35,380 bases of DNA from CAZEHO01 sp964511945 (GTDB taxonomy: Bacteria > Actinomycetota > Acidimicrobiia > Spongiisociales > UBA11373), in the NCBI GenBank assembly GCA_964511945.1, contig CAZEHO010000033.1, positions 1 to 35,380 of the forward strand, in the 5' to 3' direction. Under the pieces are notes generated by a model. The model saw only the letters and a program-made list of their open reading frames with translations, had not been told where the DNA came from and made no database searches. Below, piece after piece: positions 1 through 8,385 of the stretch; position 1 is the first letter of the stretch; each line of letters starts with the position of its first letter. The translations under genes and the position numbers were made by a program.

Positions 1-1
1 T

Positions 2-1012
2 CCGGAGGAGGCACAGCGAGCCAAAACACTCGCATGGGCAATGACGGGAGCCATCACGCTCTACGTCATGGCGTTCTTCGTCGGAAACGGCCTATTCGAT
101 GATCGGATCCAGCGGCCGATCGTCGGCACCGTCCTGTTCATCGTGGTCGTCTGGTTCTTCGTTTGGCTGCTGGGAGCCAACCGCGCCTACGAATCGAAGA
201 GCGCCGCCCGGCTCGGATTCGTGCTCGCCTGGATCTCATTGATCATCGGCGCAGTCTTCGGAGTCATCCTCGGGCTCTACATCGCCAACGGTGAGGTTCC
301 CGGCTTCAGCGACGACACCGCGGCCGCGGTGGCCGAGGCCCACCCGCCGGCGATGGTGATCGGCTACCTGTTGCTGGCCGCCTTTGCCGTCGTCGAATGG
401 CTGCTGCACGATGACAAGGGAGCGGACCGCGCCGGGTCGATTCAAATGTGGCTGCTGTTCATCGCCGGAGTCGCCATCAACATCGGATTCGTCAGCGGCC
501 TGGAGGAGCAACTCGCCGGCCCGGCGAACCTGCTGATGATCGTCGCCGGAGGGATGCTGCTTTGGAGGTCGCGTGCCATGCTGGCGCCGGCCGGCTGGCG
601 TGGATCCGGCGCCGGGATGTTTCCCCGGATGAGCATGCTGTTCCTCGTCGTGTACTTGGCCTTGCTCACCGTGCTGGTGTCCTGGCTGGTCACGGATTCG
701 ATCGACTTCGATGCCCTCACCGATTCACAGGTGGGGCTGATCCTGTCGTTTGATCACGTGATGTTCATCGGGGTCATGACCAACGTGCTGTTCGGGGTGC
801 TGGCGGTCGATCTGATGACGGTCCGGACTGCAATGGCCAATCGCATCCTGCTGTGGGGCGTGAACATCGGGATCACCGGGTTTGCACTCGGATTGGTCAC
901 CACCACCGACGTACTCAAGCAGATCTTCACACCGTTGCTCGGCCTGGCGCTGCTGATCGGGATCGCGGCCTACCTCATGGAGCTGTTCGTCCCGAGCGAA
1001 GTCGACGCCTGA
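2..1012 (+). CDS. Multi-spanning membrane protein, 5' end outside window
   Basis: The reading frame is open to the left edge, so the first visible ATG at 41 is probably internal: the codons before it read as an ordinary charged N-terminal stretch (EEAQRAKTLAW) leading into a membrane segment. The visible product is about 336 residues with roughly nine hydrophobic segments and short loops. Several segments carry a His near the membrane face (AHPPAMVIGY, EWLLHDD, FDHVMFIGV), a pattern seen in haem-binding membrane proteins of the oxidase-subunit-I kind, but no complete family motif can be recognised. The last residues (PSEVDA) are followed by TGA. It converges on the RraA-like gene across a 164-bp spacer. 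Function unknown; integral membrane location is clear. Confidence 0.7.
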   Translation, partial: PEEAQRAKTLAWAMTGAITLYVMAFFVGNGLFDDRIQRPIVGTVLFIVVVWFFVWLLGANRAYESKSAARLGFVLAWISLIIGAVFGVILGLYIANGEVPGFSDDTAAAVAEAHPPAMVIGYLLLAAFAVVEWLLHDDKGADRAGSIQMWLLFIAGVAINIGFVSGLEEQLAGPANLLMIVAGGMLLWRSRAMLAPAGWRGSGAGMFPRMSMLFLVVYLALLTVLVSWLVTDSIDFDALTDSQVGLILSFDHVMFIGVMTNVLFGVLAVDLMTVRTAMANRILLWGVNIGITGFALGLVTTTDVLKQIFTPLLGLALLIGIAAYLMELFVPSEVDA

Positions 1013-1015
1013 CGC

Positions 1016-1175
1016 GCCGTGTCTCACGGCGTGGGTGAGGTTCGCCGGCGATCAGGGCGTCGCCCGGCAAGGACGCAGTCCCGCAGGCGCATTGGATGAA
1101 ATGCGTCAAGGGCGAGGACGCAGCCGGAGGCGTCCTGAGCCGCATCTGAACCCGCCAACCGTCGTGAGACGCGGC
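1016..1175. repeat. Non-coding spacer bounded by imperfect 16-bp inverted repeats
   Basis: Between two convergent genes, 1016-1031 (GCCGTGTCTCACGGCG) and 1160-1175 (CGTCGTGAGACGCGGC) are inverted copies with two mismatches. The interior (about 128 bp) has no credible reading frame but holds two copies of a GGACGCAG core (in AAGGACGCAGTCC and GAGGACGCAGCCG) and a GCATTGGATGAAATGC near-palindrome. The right arm ends one base before the stop codon of the RraA-like gene. It could be a small non-autonomous repeat element or a bidirectional terminator region; the arms are far apart for a simple terminator. Confidence 0.4.
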
Positions 1176-1176
1176 A

Positions 1177-1917
1177 CTAAAACTCGGAGGTTCTGCCGAA
1201 GCGGCCTCTGACCCGCTCGCCGAAGTGCCTCGCACCGCCCTCGATCCGATCGAGGCGCTCCGGCACATCACCGGTGAGGTCCCGGGCGGCGGCGATGATC
1301 GTCGAGCGCTCGACGTCGTCCATGAACGAGACGGCTTCCGACACCGCAGCGAGATCCTCCTCCGGGATCGAGAGCACGCCGTGGCGATCTCCAAAGACGG
1401 CGTCCCCGGGCCGAATGGGGATGCCGAAGACCTCGACAGGGACATCCCAGTCGACCGGAGCGACATGGGCGTGTCCGACGCAGGAGCGGCGGGCGACGAC
1501 CTTGAACCCGATCTCCTCGAGCGGGGTCAGGTCACGCACTCCTCCGTCGGTGATGCTGCCGGCGCACTCGAGCGCGGTGTGGATCGACCCGTTGACCTCA
1601 CCCCAGAACGACCCGTACAGGGCCGGCTTGTCGAGGTCCTGCACGACCACGACCTTGGGCCCGGGCGCTTCTGCGACGTAGCGCCGATAGGCGGTCCAGC
1701 GCTCCGCCGCGTCGGCGGCGTAGCGGGGACTCGACGGCTGGATCGTCACGGTGACCGCCAAGCCTCCGATCATCCCGGCGCCGGGGAGGAAGTCGACGAC
1801 CGGCTCCAGGTTGAATCCGGTGGTCGCATAGTCCCGCTGGGTCACCTGCTCCCACCCGTTGTAGATGGTCGGCGTGTCCCACCGGAGCAACTCCGTGATC
1901 GCCACAGCCGGCTCCAT
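1177..1917 (-). CDS. RraA-like / HMG-CHA aldolase family protein
   Basis: This 246-residue protein has the hallmark of the RraA / 4-hydroxy-4-methyl-2-oxoglutarate aldolase family: a GEVNGSIHTALECAG segment followed by ITDGGVRD, in which the Arg-Asp pair (about residues 128-129) corresponds to the substrate- and metal-binding residues of the aldolases. A later PGDAVFGDRHGVLSIP matches the conserved C-terminal GDxxxxDxxGVxxIP. In that family the enzymes use a divalent metal to cleave 2-oxo-4-hydroxy acids to pyruvate, or decarboxylate oxaloacetate; related proteins inhibit RNase E. Three in-frame starts lie together (ATG 1923, GTG 1920, ATG 1917). The GGAGGA site abuts the first, so 1917, with six bases of spacing, is preferred. 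It is longer than RraA itself (about 160 residues), more like the catabolic aldolase-type members. The substrate is not known. Confidence 0.75.
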   Translation of the reverse strand: MEPAVAITELLRWDTPTIYNGWEQVTQRDYATTGFNLEPVVDFLPGAGMIGGLAVTVTIQPSSPRYAADAAERWTAYRRYVAEAPGPKVVVVQDLDKPALYGSFWGEVNGSIHTALECAGSITDGGVRDLTPLEEIGFKVVARRSCVGHAHVAPVDWDVPVEVFGIPIRPGDAVFGDRHGVLSIPEEDLAAVSEAVSFMDDVERSTIIAAARDLTGDVPERLDRIEGGARHFGERVRGRFGRTSEF

Positions 1918-1978
1918 CACCATTCCTCCTGGTCGCGGTCACCCCACCCTGCCACATCGGCGGCATCGGCCGGCCCGA

Positions 1979-4630
1979 TCACTCCAGGGGATCTCCGCAG
2001 TCGGAGAATCCGAAGAGCTCACCGTCGACCAATGCGATGTTGATGGTGCGTTCGCTCTGCGTGCCGTCGTCTCGATCGAGCACAACCGAGGCCTCGAAGC
2101 CCTCATAGGTCAGGTTGCGGCCGTCGAAGGCGATCTCGATCGGGTCGGGTCCGCTGAACTCGGTCCAGTCGATTCCGTCGAGCACTGTGAATTGCGCCTC
2201 GATGGCGGCCTCGCACTGCTCGGCGCCGTAGATGTCGATCACGTCGGGGTGCTGAATCGCCAGCAGTCCTGCGGTGTCACCGGTTTCGAAGATGGTGTCG
2301 AGGCGGTCGATGAACGCGATCACCTGATCGGTGATCGTGAGCGGTTCGTCGCCGGCGGCAGCGTCATCGGGTTCCCCCGCCTGTCCGAGGTCGGCGAAGT
2401 CGATGATGGCGCCGGTGTCCGGAACGGCGACCGCCGGCGATCCGATGCGAGGCACGGCGGTGCCTGCGCCGTCCGCATCTTCAGCCCACACCCGGTAGGC
2501 GCCGGGCACACCGCCGAACTCGGCGACCGGGACTACCAGTGTGATCGAATTACCGCGGATCATCGCCCTGGCGGTGGTGGTGCCGCCGTCGCTTCGGGCA
2601 ACTACCCAGCTCTCACCGTCGAGCGAGATCAGATAGGCGATATCGGTCCCGCCGAGGATGCCGCCCGAATCGAGCGCTTCTCCGGTGGCGGGATCGGCGT
2701 CCCCGTCAAAGGCGAAGCCGTAGGTCGTGCCGGATTGCTCGATCATGACCCCGCTCTCGAGGACCATCTGCGCCAGGACCACCTCGCCGCCGTCGGGGAA
2801 CACCCCGGGCTCCGGTGATGGACAGGCGGTGAACGCCACTCTGCCGTAGCCGCACGGGAAGATCGTCTGCGCGAAGAGCGTGTCACCGATACCCGTGGGC
2901 ATCGTGCCGCTCCCGAACCCCGCTCCGAACACCGACGTGTCACCCGAAACAGAATCCGTGACCGTGATGCTGTACTCGACGTCGGTCATGCCTCCGGCGA
3001 ACACCCAGAAATCACTGCTGGGAGCACCGGCGGCCGACAGGACCTTGACGACGAGTTCGCTGTTGTCCGGATTGAAGAACCAGAACTTGTCGGTACCACC
3101 GAACGAGTTGCCGGTCAGGAACTGGGAGACCTCGTTGGCGTCGGAGAGCTGCGACCCGAGTCCCGCCGGATCGGGAACACGACCCCAATCGATGACGACC
3201 GGGAAGCGGTCGTCGTTCAACACGTCCTGGCCGGTGAGCGTTCCCTCGGTGTCGTCGACAACGAACTCGGGGACCGGGGGCAGGAAGTGGTACGTCATCC
3301 CGTCCGGTCCGGTCGCCATGCCCGGGTTACCGTCGCACGGCCCGTACTGCACGAGCGGGCCGCTTCCCAACACTGCGTTCGGTTCGGCGAAACTCCCCGC
3401 CGCGGTGTGGGTGTTGTCACCACATTGGTTCACGAAGAACCAATCGCCCCACAGCTGATTGGTATTCGTCGGGAACCCGGTGGTGAACATCGACAGGCCG
3501 GTCTCACCGGTCACCGCGTCGGGAACCGAACCGGCGTGACTCACCACCACCTGGCCTGGTCCCTGCACCGGGATGTCGAACCCGTGCAGGAACGAGGGCG
3601 GCGTGAAGGTGCCGTCGGCCGGGTACGCCGGGATCCCATCGCACGGCTCGTGGACCTCGTCGATCCGCCAGAAGTAGGGGGCGGATTCGGGCAGGGTCGG
3701 GGCCGCTCCGGAGGCATGGCTCGGCGAATCGCAGGGAATCCCTCCCATGCCGACCTGGCCGTCGCCGAACAGTGTGTCGTCACCGGTATCCCCGTCAAGC
3801 GCGTCTCCGTCGCCGGAGTCGTCTCCGGGCAGTACGTCATCACCGGGATCCCCGTCGAGGGCATCTCCGTCGTCGCCCCCGAGAATGTCATCGGCCGGTT
3901 CGATGACCGGTGGCGGCGGAGGCACGACGACACCCTCCGTGTCGTCGGTCGAATCACCCCCGCCGAAAATGAAGAAGGCGGCGACTCCGAGTGCAAGCGT
4001 TCCACCGGCCACCCCTGCGGCCTTCCACCGATGATGGAAGAGCTGGGTCCTCCAGCCGGCTTTGGGCCCGAGGACCGGAGTCTCAGCCCCGCCGCCGGCC
4101 GGCTGCGCTGCGTCCTGTGCCGATCCCTGGGCGGCGGGAGTTCCGGCGGCAACGGCCACGGGGGCGGAGTCGGACGGGACCGATGCTGCCTCAGTTTCGG
4201 GCGCGGCAGCGGCCACCGGTTTCTTGGTCATCTTGAGCTTGCCGCCCTCGATGGTCACCGAGTCGAACTGTCTGCCGTTGTCGCGAAGGTCGGCATTGAG
4301 GTCGTCGAGCCACTCGTTGATGTCGTCCTGGGGAAGGAACGGATTCGACGAGGTCACCGTCAGGTTCCCGTTGGTGATCGAGGCGGTCACGGTGAACGAC
4401 ACGAAGCCCCAGCCGACCGTGATGTCGACACCGCCGCCGGCATTCGGCTCGAAGCTGATTTCCGGCGGGGCGTCCTGGATCATTTCGGCGGCGGCGCCCT
4501 TCGGTTTGGGAAGCCAGGTGAGCTGCCCGGGTCCGAGCTCGGCGGCATCGGTGCGGCATCGCACGAAGTCGGCAAGCGGTGCCGGAAACTCCTTCGGAAG
4601 CTTGGCGCGCGGCTGCTGGTTCTCGGGCAC
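1979..4630 (-). CDS. Large membrane-anchored Asp/Gly-repeat protein with C-terminal NTF2-like domain
   Basis: The 883-residue product starts at GTG 4630 behind a good GGAGGGG site. Residues 1-140 form a soluble N-terminal module with a beta-rich centre (about 55-135). A Pro/Ala-rich linker leads to one transmembrane helix at about 205-222, preceded by His/Arg/Lys (HHRWK), so the N-terminus is probably cytoplasmic and the rest outside. Residues 249-291 hold Asp/Gly repeats such as GDALDGDPGDDVL and GDALDGDTGDDTL, close to the GGxGxDxLxG nonapeptides of RTX calcium-binding proteins but irregular. A long Cys-containing extracellular region (about 295-760) follows. The last ~115 residues (ITDQVIAFIDRLD to the end) look like an NTF2/SnoaL-type alpha+beta domain. 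No enzyme motif was recognised. Probable surface protein of unknown role. Confidence 0.7.
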   Translation of the reverse strand: MPENQQPRAKLPKEFPAPLADFVRCRTDAAELGPGQLTWLPKPKGAAAEMIQDAPPEISFEPNAGGGVDITVGWGFVSFTVTASITNGNLTVTSSNPFLPQDDINEWLDDLNADLRDNGRQFDSVTIEGGKLKMTKKPVAAAAPETEAASVPSDSAPVAVAAGTPAAQGSAQDAAQPAGGGAETPVLGPKAGWRTQLFHHRWKAAGVAGGTLALGVAAFFIFGGGDSTDDTEGVVVPPPPPVIEPADDILGGDDGDALDGDPGDDVLPGDDSGDGDALDGDTGDDTLFGDGQVGMGGIPCDSPSHASGAAPTLPESAPYFWRIDEVHEPCDGIPAYPADGTFTPPSFLHGFDIPVQGPGQVVVSHAGSVPDAVTGETGLSMFTTGFPTNTNQLWGDWFFVNQCGDNTHTAAGSFAEPNAVLGSGPLVQYGPCDGNPGMATGPDGMTYHFLPPVPEFVVDDTEGTLTGQDVLNDDRFPVVIDWGRVPDPAGLGSQLSDANEVSQFLTGNSFGGTDKFWFFNPDNSELVVKVLSAAGAPSSDFWVFAGGMTDVEYSITVTDSVSGDTSVFGAGFGSGTMPTGIGDTLFAQTIFPCGYGRVAFTACPSPEPGVFPDGGEVVLAQMVLESGVMIEQSGTTYGFAFDGDADPATGEALDSGGILGGTDIAYLISLDGESWVVARSDGGTTTARAMIRGNSITLVVPVAEFGGVPGAYRVWAEDADGAGTAVPRIGSPAVAVPDTGAIIDFADLGQAGEPDDAAAGDEPLTITDQVIAFIDRLDTIFETGDTAGLLAIQHPDVIDIYGAEQCEAAIEAQFTVLDGIDWTEFSGPDPIEIAFDGRNLTYEGFEASVVLDRDDGTQSERTINIALVDGELFGFSDCGDPLE

Positions 4631-4784
4631 CCAATCCCCTCCCGTGATAGGACGGGAACTCTAGAGGATCCGGCCCGAGCTGACGTTGACGTTTTCTTAA
4701 CACCGATCCGGCAGCCTGAGTCGCATGACTGGCTATGACGAATTCCCCTGGTTGCGGCGGACGCCCTTCCCGTATGTTTCAGCC

Positions 4785-5426
4785 GTGGAGTTTCACGTCC
4801 TCGGCCCGGTCGAGATGACGAGTGAAGGGTTGAGGCGGCCGGTTGGAGGCCCCAAGCAGCGCAGTGTGTTGGTGCTGCTCGTGGCGAATGCAGGTCGCCC
4901 GGTTTCGCTCGACCGTCTGACCGTCGAGGTCTACGGCGAGGACGCCGGTCCCGGAGCCCGAAGGTCAATTCAGACGTTCATTTCGGCTTTCCGTCGCGAC
5001 CTCGGGGAAGTGATCCACCGCCGCGGTGATGGGTACGTCCTCGACGTCGATCCGGAGCTCATCGATGCGGTCGGTTTCGAGCATGCCGTCGACAGCGCCG
5101 AGTCGATACTGGCGGTCAACCCCGAGCAAGCAGGCGCTGATCTGCGGGCGGCACTCGCCCGCTGGCGCGGGCATCCCTACGCGGACGTCGAGGGCCATTT
5201 TGAAGCGGAGATCACTCGACTTCATCCATGCCATCGATCCGTGCCCGACGCTTGCCGATCTGACCTGACCCGGCACGGCCGCCGCCGCTCTGCTCCCCGG
5301 ACCGGGGGTGGTCGCGGTCGGTCTTCCCTTCACCGTCCGCACCAGCAACTACCGGGCGTATCTCGACCCCGAGTCCTCCGGCACCAAACAGCGAAGCCGT
5401 TCACTCCCCGACCAGCACCCGGATGA
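4785..5426 (+). pseudogene. SARP/AfsR-type transcriptional regulator, truncated
   Basis: From GTG 4785 the protein reads VEFHVLGPVEM, the usual start of SARP-family regulators (an ATG at 4725 would add 20 unrelated residues). It has the OmpR-like winged-helix DNA-binding domain (GGPKQRSVLVLLVANAG, then VYGEDAGPGARRSIQTFISAFRRDLG) and the beginning of the BTAD all-helical domain (FEHAVDSAESILAV, LARWRGHPYADVEGHFEAEITRL). After about position 5220 similarity ends: this frame becomes Arg/His-rich, and the neighbouring frame reads DFIHAIDPCPTLADLT and stops at 5268. Normal SARPs need about 100 further residues of BTAD, so the 3' part has been lost or replaced. The frame runs to 5426, overlapping the stop of the convergent flavoprotein gene. 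The DNA-binding half could still be made. Confidence 0.65.
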
Positions 5427-6825
5427 CGTGAGCGGCGGAGTACGTGTCGGCACCGGGGGGGAGGAACCGGGCAACATCGGCGGCGTCGTCACCGGCGGTG
5501 AGCAGCGGCATCTCATCGGTGCCGCCGGGCCGCACTGCCGCCAGGCCGATATTGGAGAACAGCGCGTTGCAGAGACACCGGCGGCCAACGGTGTCTTCCT
5601 CATCGCCCCCCTTGCGCACGTAATCCTCCACGGGCTCAGAGGCACACCGCCACCCGATCGATCCGTCTTTCTCCACGTAGGCGCTGCGCAGATACCCGAG
5701 ATCGCAGACCCGGGTGCGCTCCACCGATGGGTCTGACAGCGTCCCCGGAAGCTGCACGAGCTTGAACGGGAACCCGGTCGGTGAACCCCTGGCATCCGTC
5801 TTCACACCGAGTTCGCCCCGGCGGCTCGAATCGAGCACCTTTCGTTTCAGGTCCGGATCGAGGTCGGATTCCTCACAGAAGGCAAAGGCAGTGCCGACCT
5901 GGATTCCCGCCGCTCCAAGTTCCTGGGCCGCGGCGAGCCCATCCGGTCTCCCGTACGATCCCGCCAACCAAAACGGCACGCCCAGGTCGCCAATGGCGTC
6001 AAGGTCCGGAATGTCGCGGTCTCCGTAGACGGGCTCGCCCTCGAGACCGACCTCCTTGGAACGGGGTGGGGCATTGTGGCCGCCGGCGGTCGGGCCCTCG
6101 ACGACGAAACCCTGAATGCCGCCAGCAGTCCTGCGCGCCAGCATCGTGGCCAGGACGTGCGACGAAACGATCGGGAAGAACCGGGGCCGGGTGATTCGCG
6201 GTGCAGGACTCCCCCACCACTCCGACGGATCGAAGAAGGCACGGACCGCCTCGGCGGCACCGGTGACATCGATCCGCAGGTCTGCTTTCCTCCCGGAAGC
6301 CAGGGCATCGAGAATCCCCGGGATCGCCCGCGGGATTCCGGCGCCGATGATGATCACATCGACACCCGCCAGCATGGCCCCGTAGAGCGACGGCAAGGTC
6401 GGGGCCTGGATCTTCTCGAGGTAGTTGATGCCAACCGCATTGCCGTGCCCGGACTTGGCGAGGAACACCTCGACAAAGTTTGCCGCGACCAGCAGATCGA
6501 GCAGCGTCTCCGACGGGGCGATGCTCGGCATCGGGGCCGAGCGGAAGCGACGGTCCGGCTCCTTGCCACCCTCAACGAAGTAGCGATCCAGGAGCCGATC
6601 GGCGACGCCGGCCTTGGGAAAGGCTGCAAGGGCTCGCCGCACCTCGCGGTCCGGATCTCCCAGTTGCAGCCGCCTGACGAACACACTGTCGAGCGCGGTG
6701 CCCGACACAACCCCGAGGTGTCCGGCGGTGGAGACGGCACGGGCAAGGCGCCAGCCGGAGACCCCGACGCCCATGCCTCCCTGGATCAGGACCGGCGGCA
6801 CCCACTCATCGTCCCGCCGTTCCAT
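5401..6825 (-). CDS. Nitronate monooxygenase-like FMN-dependent enzyme
   Basis: A TIM-barrel flavoprotein of 474 residues starting at ATG 6825, with GAGGGAG six bases upstream (a longer frame to 6846 would need a TTG start). The N-terminus (PVLIQGGMGVGVSGWRLA, GHLGVVSGT) is the FMN-phosphate-binding start of the 2-nitropropane dioxygenase / nitronate monooxygenase superfamily. EGPTAGGHN carries the His that serves as active-site base in nitronate monooxygenases, and AAGIQVGTAFAF is the C-terminal barrel motif. It is about 100-150 residues longer than typical bacterial NMOs. The extra C-terminal part contains Cys near residues 394, 417 and 419 (RRCLCN), and overall it resembles the longer NMO/PfaD-like branch. 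It follows the RNA methyltransferase gene by 84 bp on the same strand and could be cotranscribed. The true substrate is unknown. Confidence 0.7.
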   Translation of the reverse strand: MERRDDEWVPPVLIQGGMGVGVSGWRLARAVSTAGHLGVVSGTALDSVFVRRLQLGDPDREVRRALAAFPKAGVADRLLDRYFVEGGKEPDRRFRSAPMPSIAPSETLLDLLVAANFVEVFLAKSGHGNAVGINYLEKIQAPTLPSLYGAMLAGVDVIIIGAGIPRAIPGILDALASGRKADLRIDVTGAAEAVRAFFDPSEWWGSPAPRITRPRFFPIVSSHVLATMLARRTAGGIQGFVVEGPTAGGHNAPPRSKEVGLEGEPVYGDRDIPDLDAIGDLGVPFWLAGSYGRPDGLAAAQELGAAGIQVGTAFAFCEESDLDPDLKRKVLDSSRRGELGVKTDARGSPTGFPFKLVQLPGTLSDPSVERTRVCDLGYLRSAYVEKDGSIGWRCASEPVEDYVRKGGDEEDTVGRRCLCNALFSNIGLAAVRPGGTDEMPLLTAGDDAADVARFLPPGADTYSAAHVIRVLVGE

Positions 6826-6909
6826 GGTGAAACTCCCTCGTGACAAACCCGCGACTGTGGCGGATTCAGAAGGAGCACACGGTACCCCAGGACCTAGTCC
6901 TCAGCGATC

Positions 6910-8115
6910 TCAGCCGGCAACGAACGACGCGACGGTCTCGATGTGGAACGTCTGCGGGAACATGTCCACGGGAGCGGCCCAGTCGAGGGAGTAGCCGGCC
7001 TCCGCCAGCAGACGCGTGTCGCGGGCCAGGGCGGCGGGGTCACACGAGACGTACGCAATCGCCCGCGGACGAGTACGCACAACGGCGGCTGCACCCTCGC
7101 GGCCCAGCCCGGTGCGAGGCGGATCGACCACCGCGATCGTCCACTCGTCCTCGAGTTCTGCCGCGGCCTGTTCGACGGTCCCTTCCTCTATGCGTCCCCG
7201 GATGCCGGCAGACCGGGCGTTGAAGATGAGGTCGTTGATGCCCAGCGGGCTCGATTCGATCGCGAGGAGCCGTGCCGCATTCCTGCCGACGGTCAGCCCG
7301 AATAGCCCGCCGCCGGCATAGGCATCGAGCAGAACATCAGCCGGTCCTGGAGCCAGCGCTTCATCGACCAGATCCACCAGCACCGCCGCCCCGGCCGTGT
7401 TGCTCTGGAAGAAGGCGTGCCCGGTGATGCGGAAGGTGACCCCGCCGACGGTCTCATGGATCTCGCCGGTACCGATGATCGGCTTCGGGAACCGTCCCTT
7501 CTTCTTCGCGACCGAGCAGCCCCACGACTCGATCCCCTTGGGGACCGGGCCTTCGATGACCGCCAGGGTTTCGCCGGTAGTCACGCCGATCCGGAGCGTG
7601 ATGCCCTCGGCACGTCCCAAGTCTCCGGCGGCCTCGAGCAGTTCGGCCAATCGGGGTTCGAGGAGCAGACACTCATCGAGCGCGGTGAGATCCCGGCTGC
7701 GGCGGCGGCGCAACGCGGGACGCCCCGCCTCGACCGCGAAGTCCATCCGGTTGCGGTAGTGGTACGGATCGCCCGGCGCCACGGTCGCCCTGACCGGCGG
7801 ATCCGACATCCGCCCCAGGTGGGCGAGCTGCCCCTCGACGACCGACTGCTTCCATTCGAGCTGGGCCTGGTATTCGGCGAACTGCCACTGGCACCCACCA
7901 CACTCATCGAAGTGGCGGCACGGCGGGTCGACCCGCTGTGGGGAAGGTTCCAGCACCTCCACGAGCTCCGCTCTGGCCCAAGAACCCCCGTCCTTGACGA
8001 CCTCGGCGCTCACCCGCTCCCCTGGCATCGCACCTTCGACAAAATGCGCTTTGCCGTCGAGCCGGGCGATGGCCTCACCGCCGTGGGCGATGCCGGAAGG
8101 TTGGAGTTCGATCAC
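6910..8115 (-). CDS. TrmA/RumA-type RNA (uracil-5-)-methyltransferase
   Basis: The 401-residue protein has an N-terminal TRAM RNA-binding domain (about 1-55), a [4Fe-4S] cysteine set (C66, C72, C75 in CRHFDECGGC, and C149 in LDECLLL), and a Rossmann methyltransferase domain. Catalytic landmarks are DPPRTGL (SAM/uracil pocket), YVSCDPAALARD with nucleophile C358, and the C-terminal HIETV with general base Glu of about 393. Enzymes of this family methylate C5 of a uridine in 23S rRNA (U747/U1939, RlmC/RlmD) or tRNA (T54, TrmA). The exact site cannot be told from sequence alone, so no symbol is given. Start is GTG 8115 with a weak ribosome site. It lies 30 bp after a TetR fragment on the same strand. 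Confidence 0.88.
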   Translation of the reverse strand: MIELQPSGIAHGGEAIARLDGKAHFVEGAMPGERVSAEVVKDGGSWARAELVEVLEPSPQRVDPPCRHFDECGGCQWQFAEYQAQLEWKQSVVEGQLAHLGRMSDPPVRATVAPGDPYHYRNRMDFAVEAGRPALRRRRSRDLTALDECLLLEPRLAELLEAAGDLGRAEGITLRIGVTTGETLAVIEGPVPKGIESWGCSVAKKKGRFPKPIIGTGEIHETVGGVTFRITGHAFFQSNTAGAAVLVDLVDEALAPGPADVLLDAYAGGGLFGLTVGRNAARLLAIESSPLGINDLIFNARSAGIRGRIEEGTVEQAAAELEDEWTIAVVDPPRTGLGREGAAAVVRTRPRAIAYVSCDPAALARDTRLLAEAGYSLDWAAPVDMFPQTFHIETVASFVAG

Positions 8116-8145
8116 GAGCTCACGGTAGCCACGATCAGCCGTGGG

Positions 8146-8385
8146 TCACTTGCCACGTTCCGCGGCACCCGCCACGAGATCGGCGATCCGGTCGGCGACT
8201 TCGGTGGTGATCGGTTCCCCGGTCAGCATCAGCCGCAGCCACAGCGGGGACACAACGGTTTCCACGACCAGGATCGGATCGACGTCGTCGGGGAGTTCGC
8301 CCCGGGCGACCGCTCGCTCCACGATCGGGATTGTTAGCTCGAGGCGCCGCCTCCAGAACTCGTGCATCGCTGCTCGGTCACCAAA
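8146..8385 (-). pseudogene. TetR-family regulator, C-terminal ligand-domain fragment
   Basis: The frame reads GDRAAMHEFWRRRLEL, then VERAVARGELPDDVDP, then VVSPLWLRLMLTGEPIT. This is the end of a TetR-family C-terminal domain (the helix with RGELPxDxDP is very typical). The N-terminal helix-turn-helix is absent: upstream in this frame the codons are antisense-like sequence within the SDR gene. An ATG at 8367 could start a peptide of about 73 residues but it would bind no DNA. The fragment overlaps the last codons of the SDR by eight bases, so the two appear to have been joined by a deletion that removed the TetR start and the SDR tail. Confidence 0.65.

Noticed and set aside
3287..4738. Long + strand open frame opposite the Asp/Gly-repeat protein
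   Set aside because: No family motif; antisense shadow of a well-supported gene with a good ribosome site.
6889..6903. Terminator hairpin after the RNA methyltransferase gene
   Set aside because: AGGAC/GTCCT is only a 5-bp stem around three bases with no T-tract; too weak to annotate.
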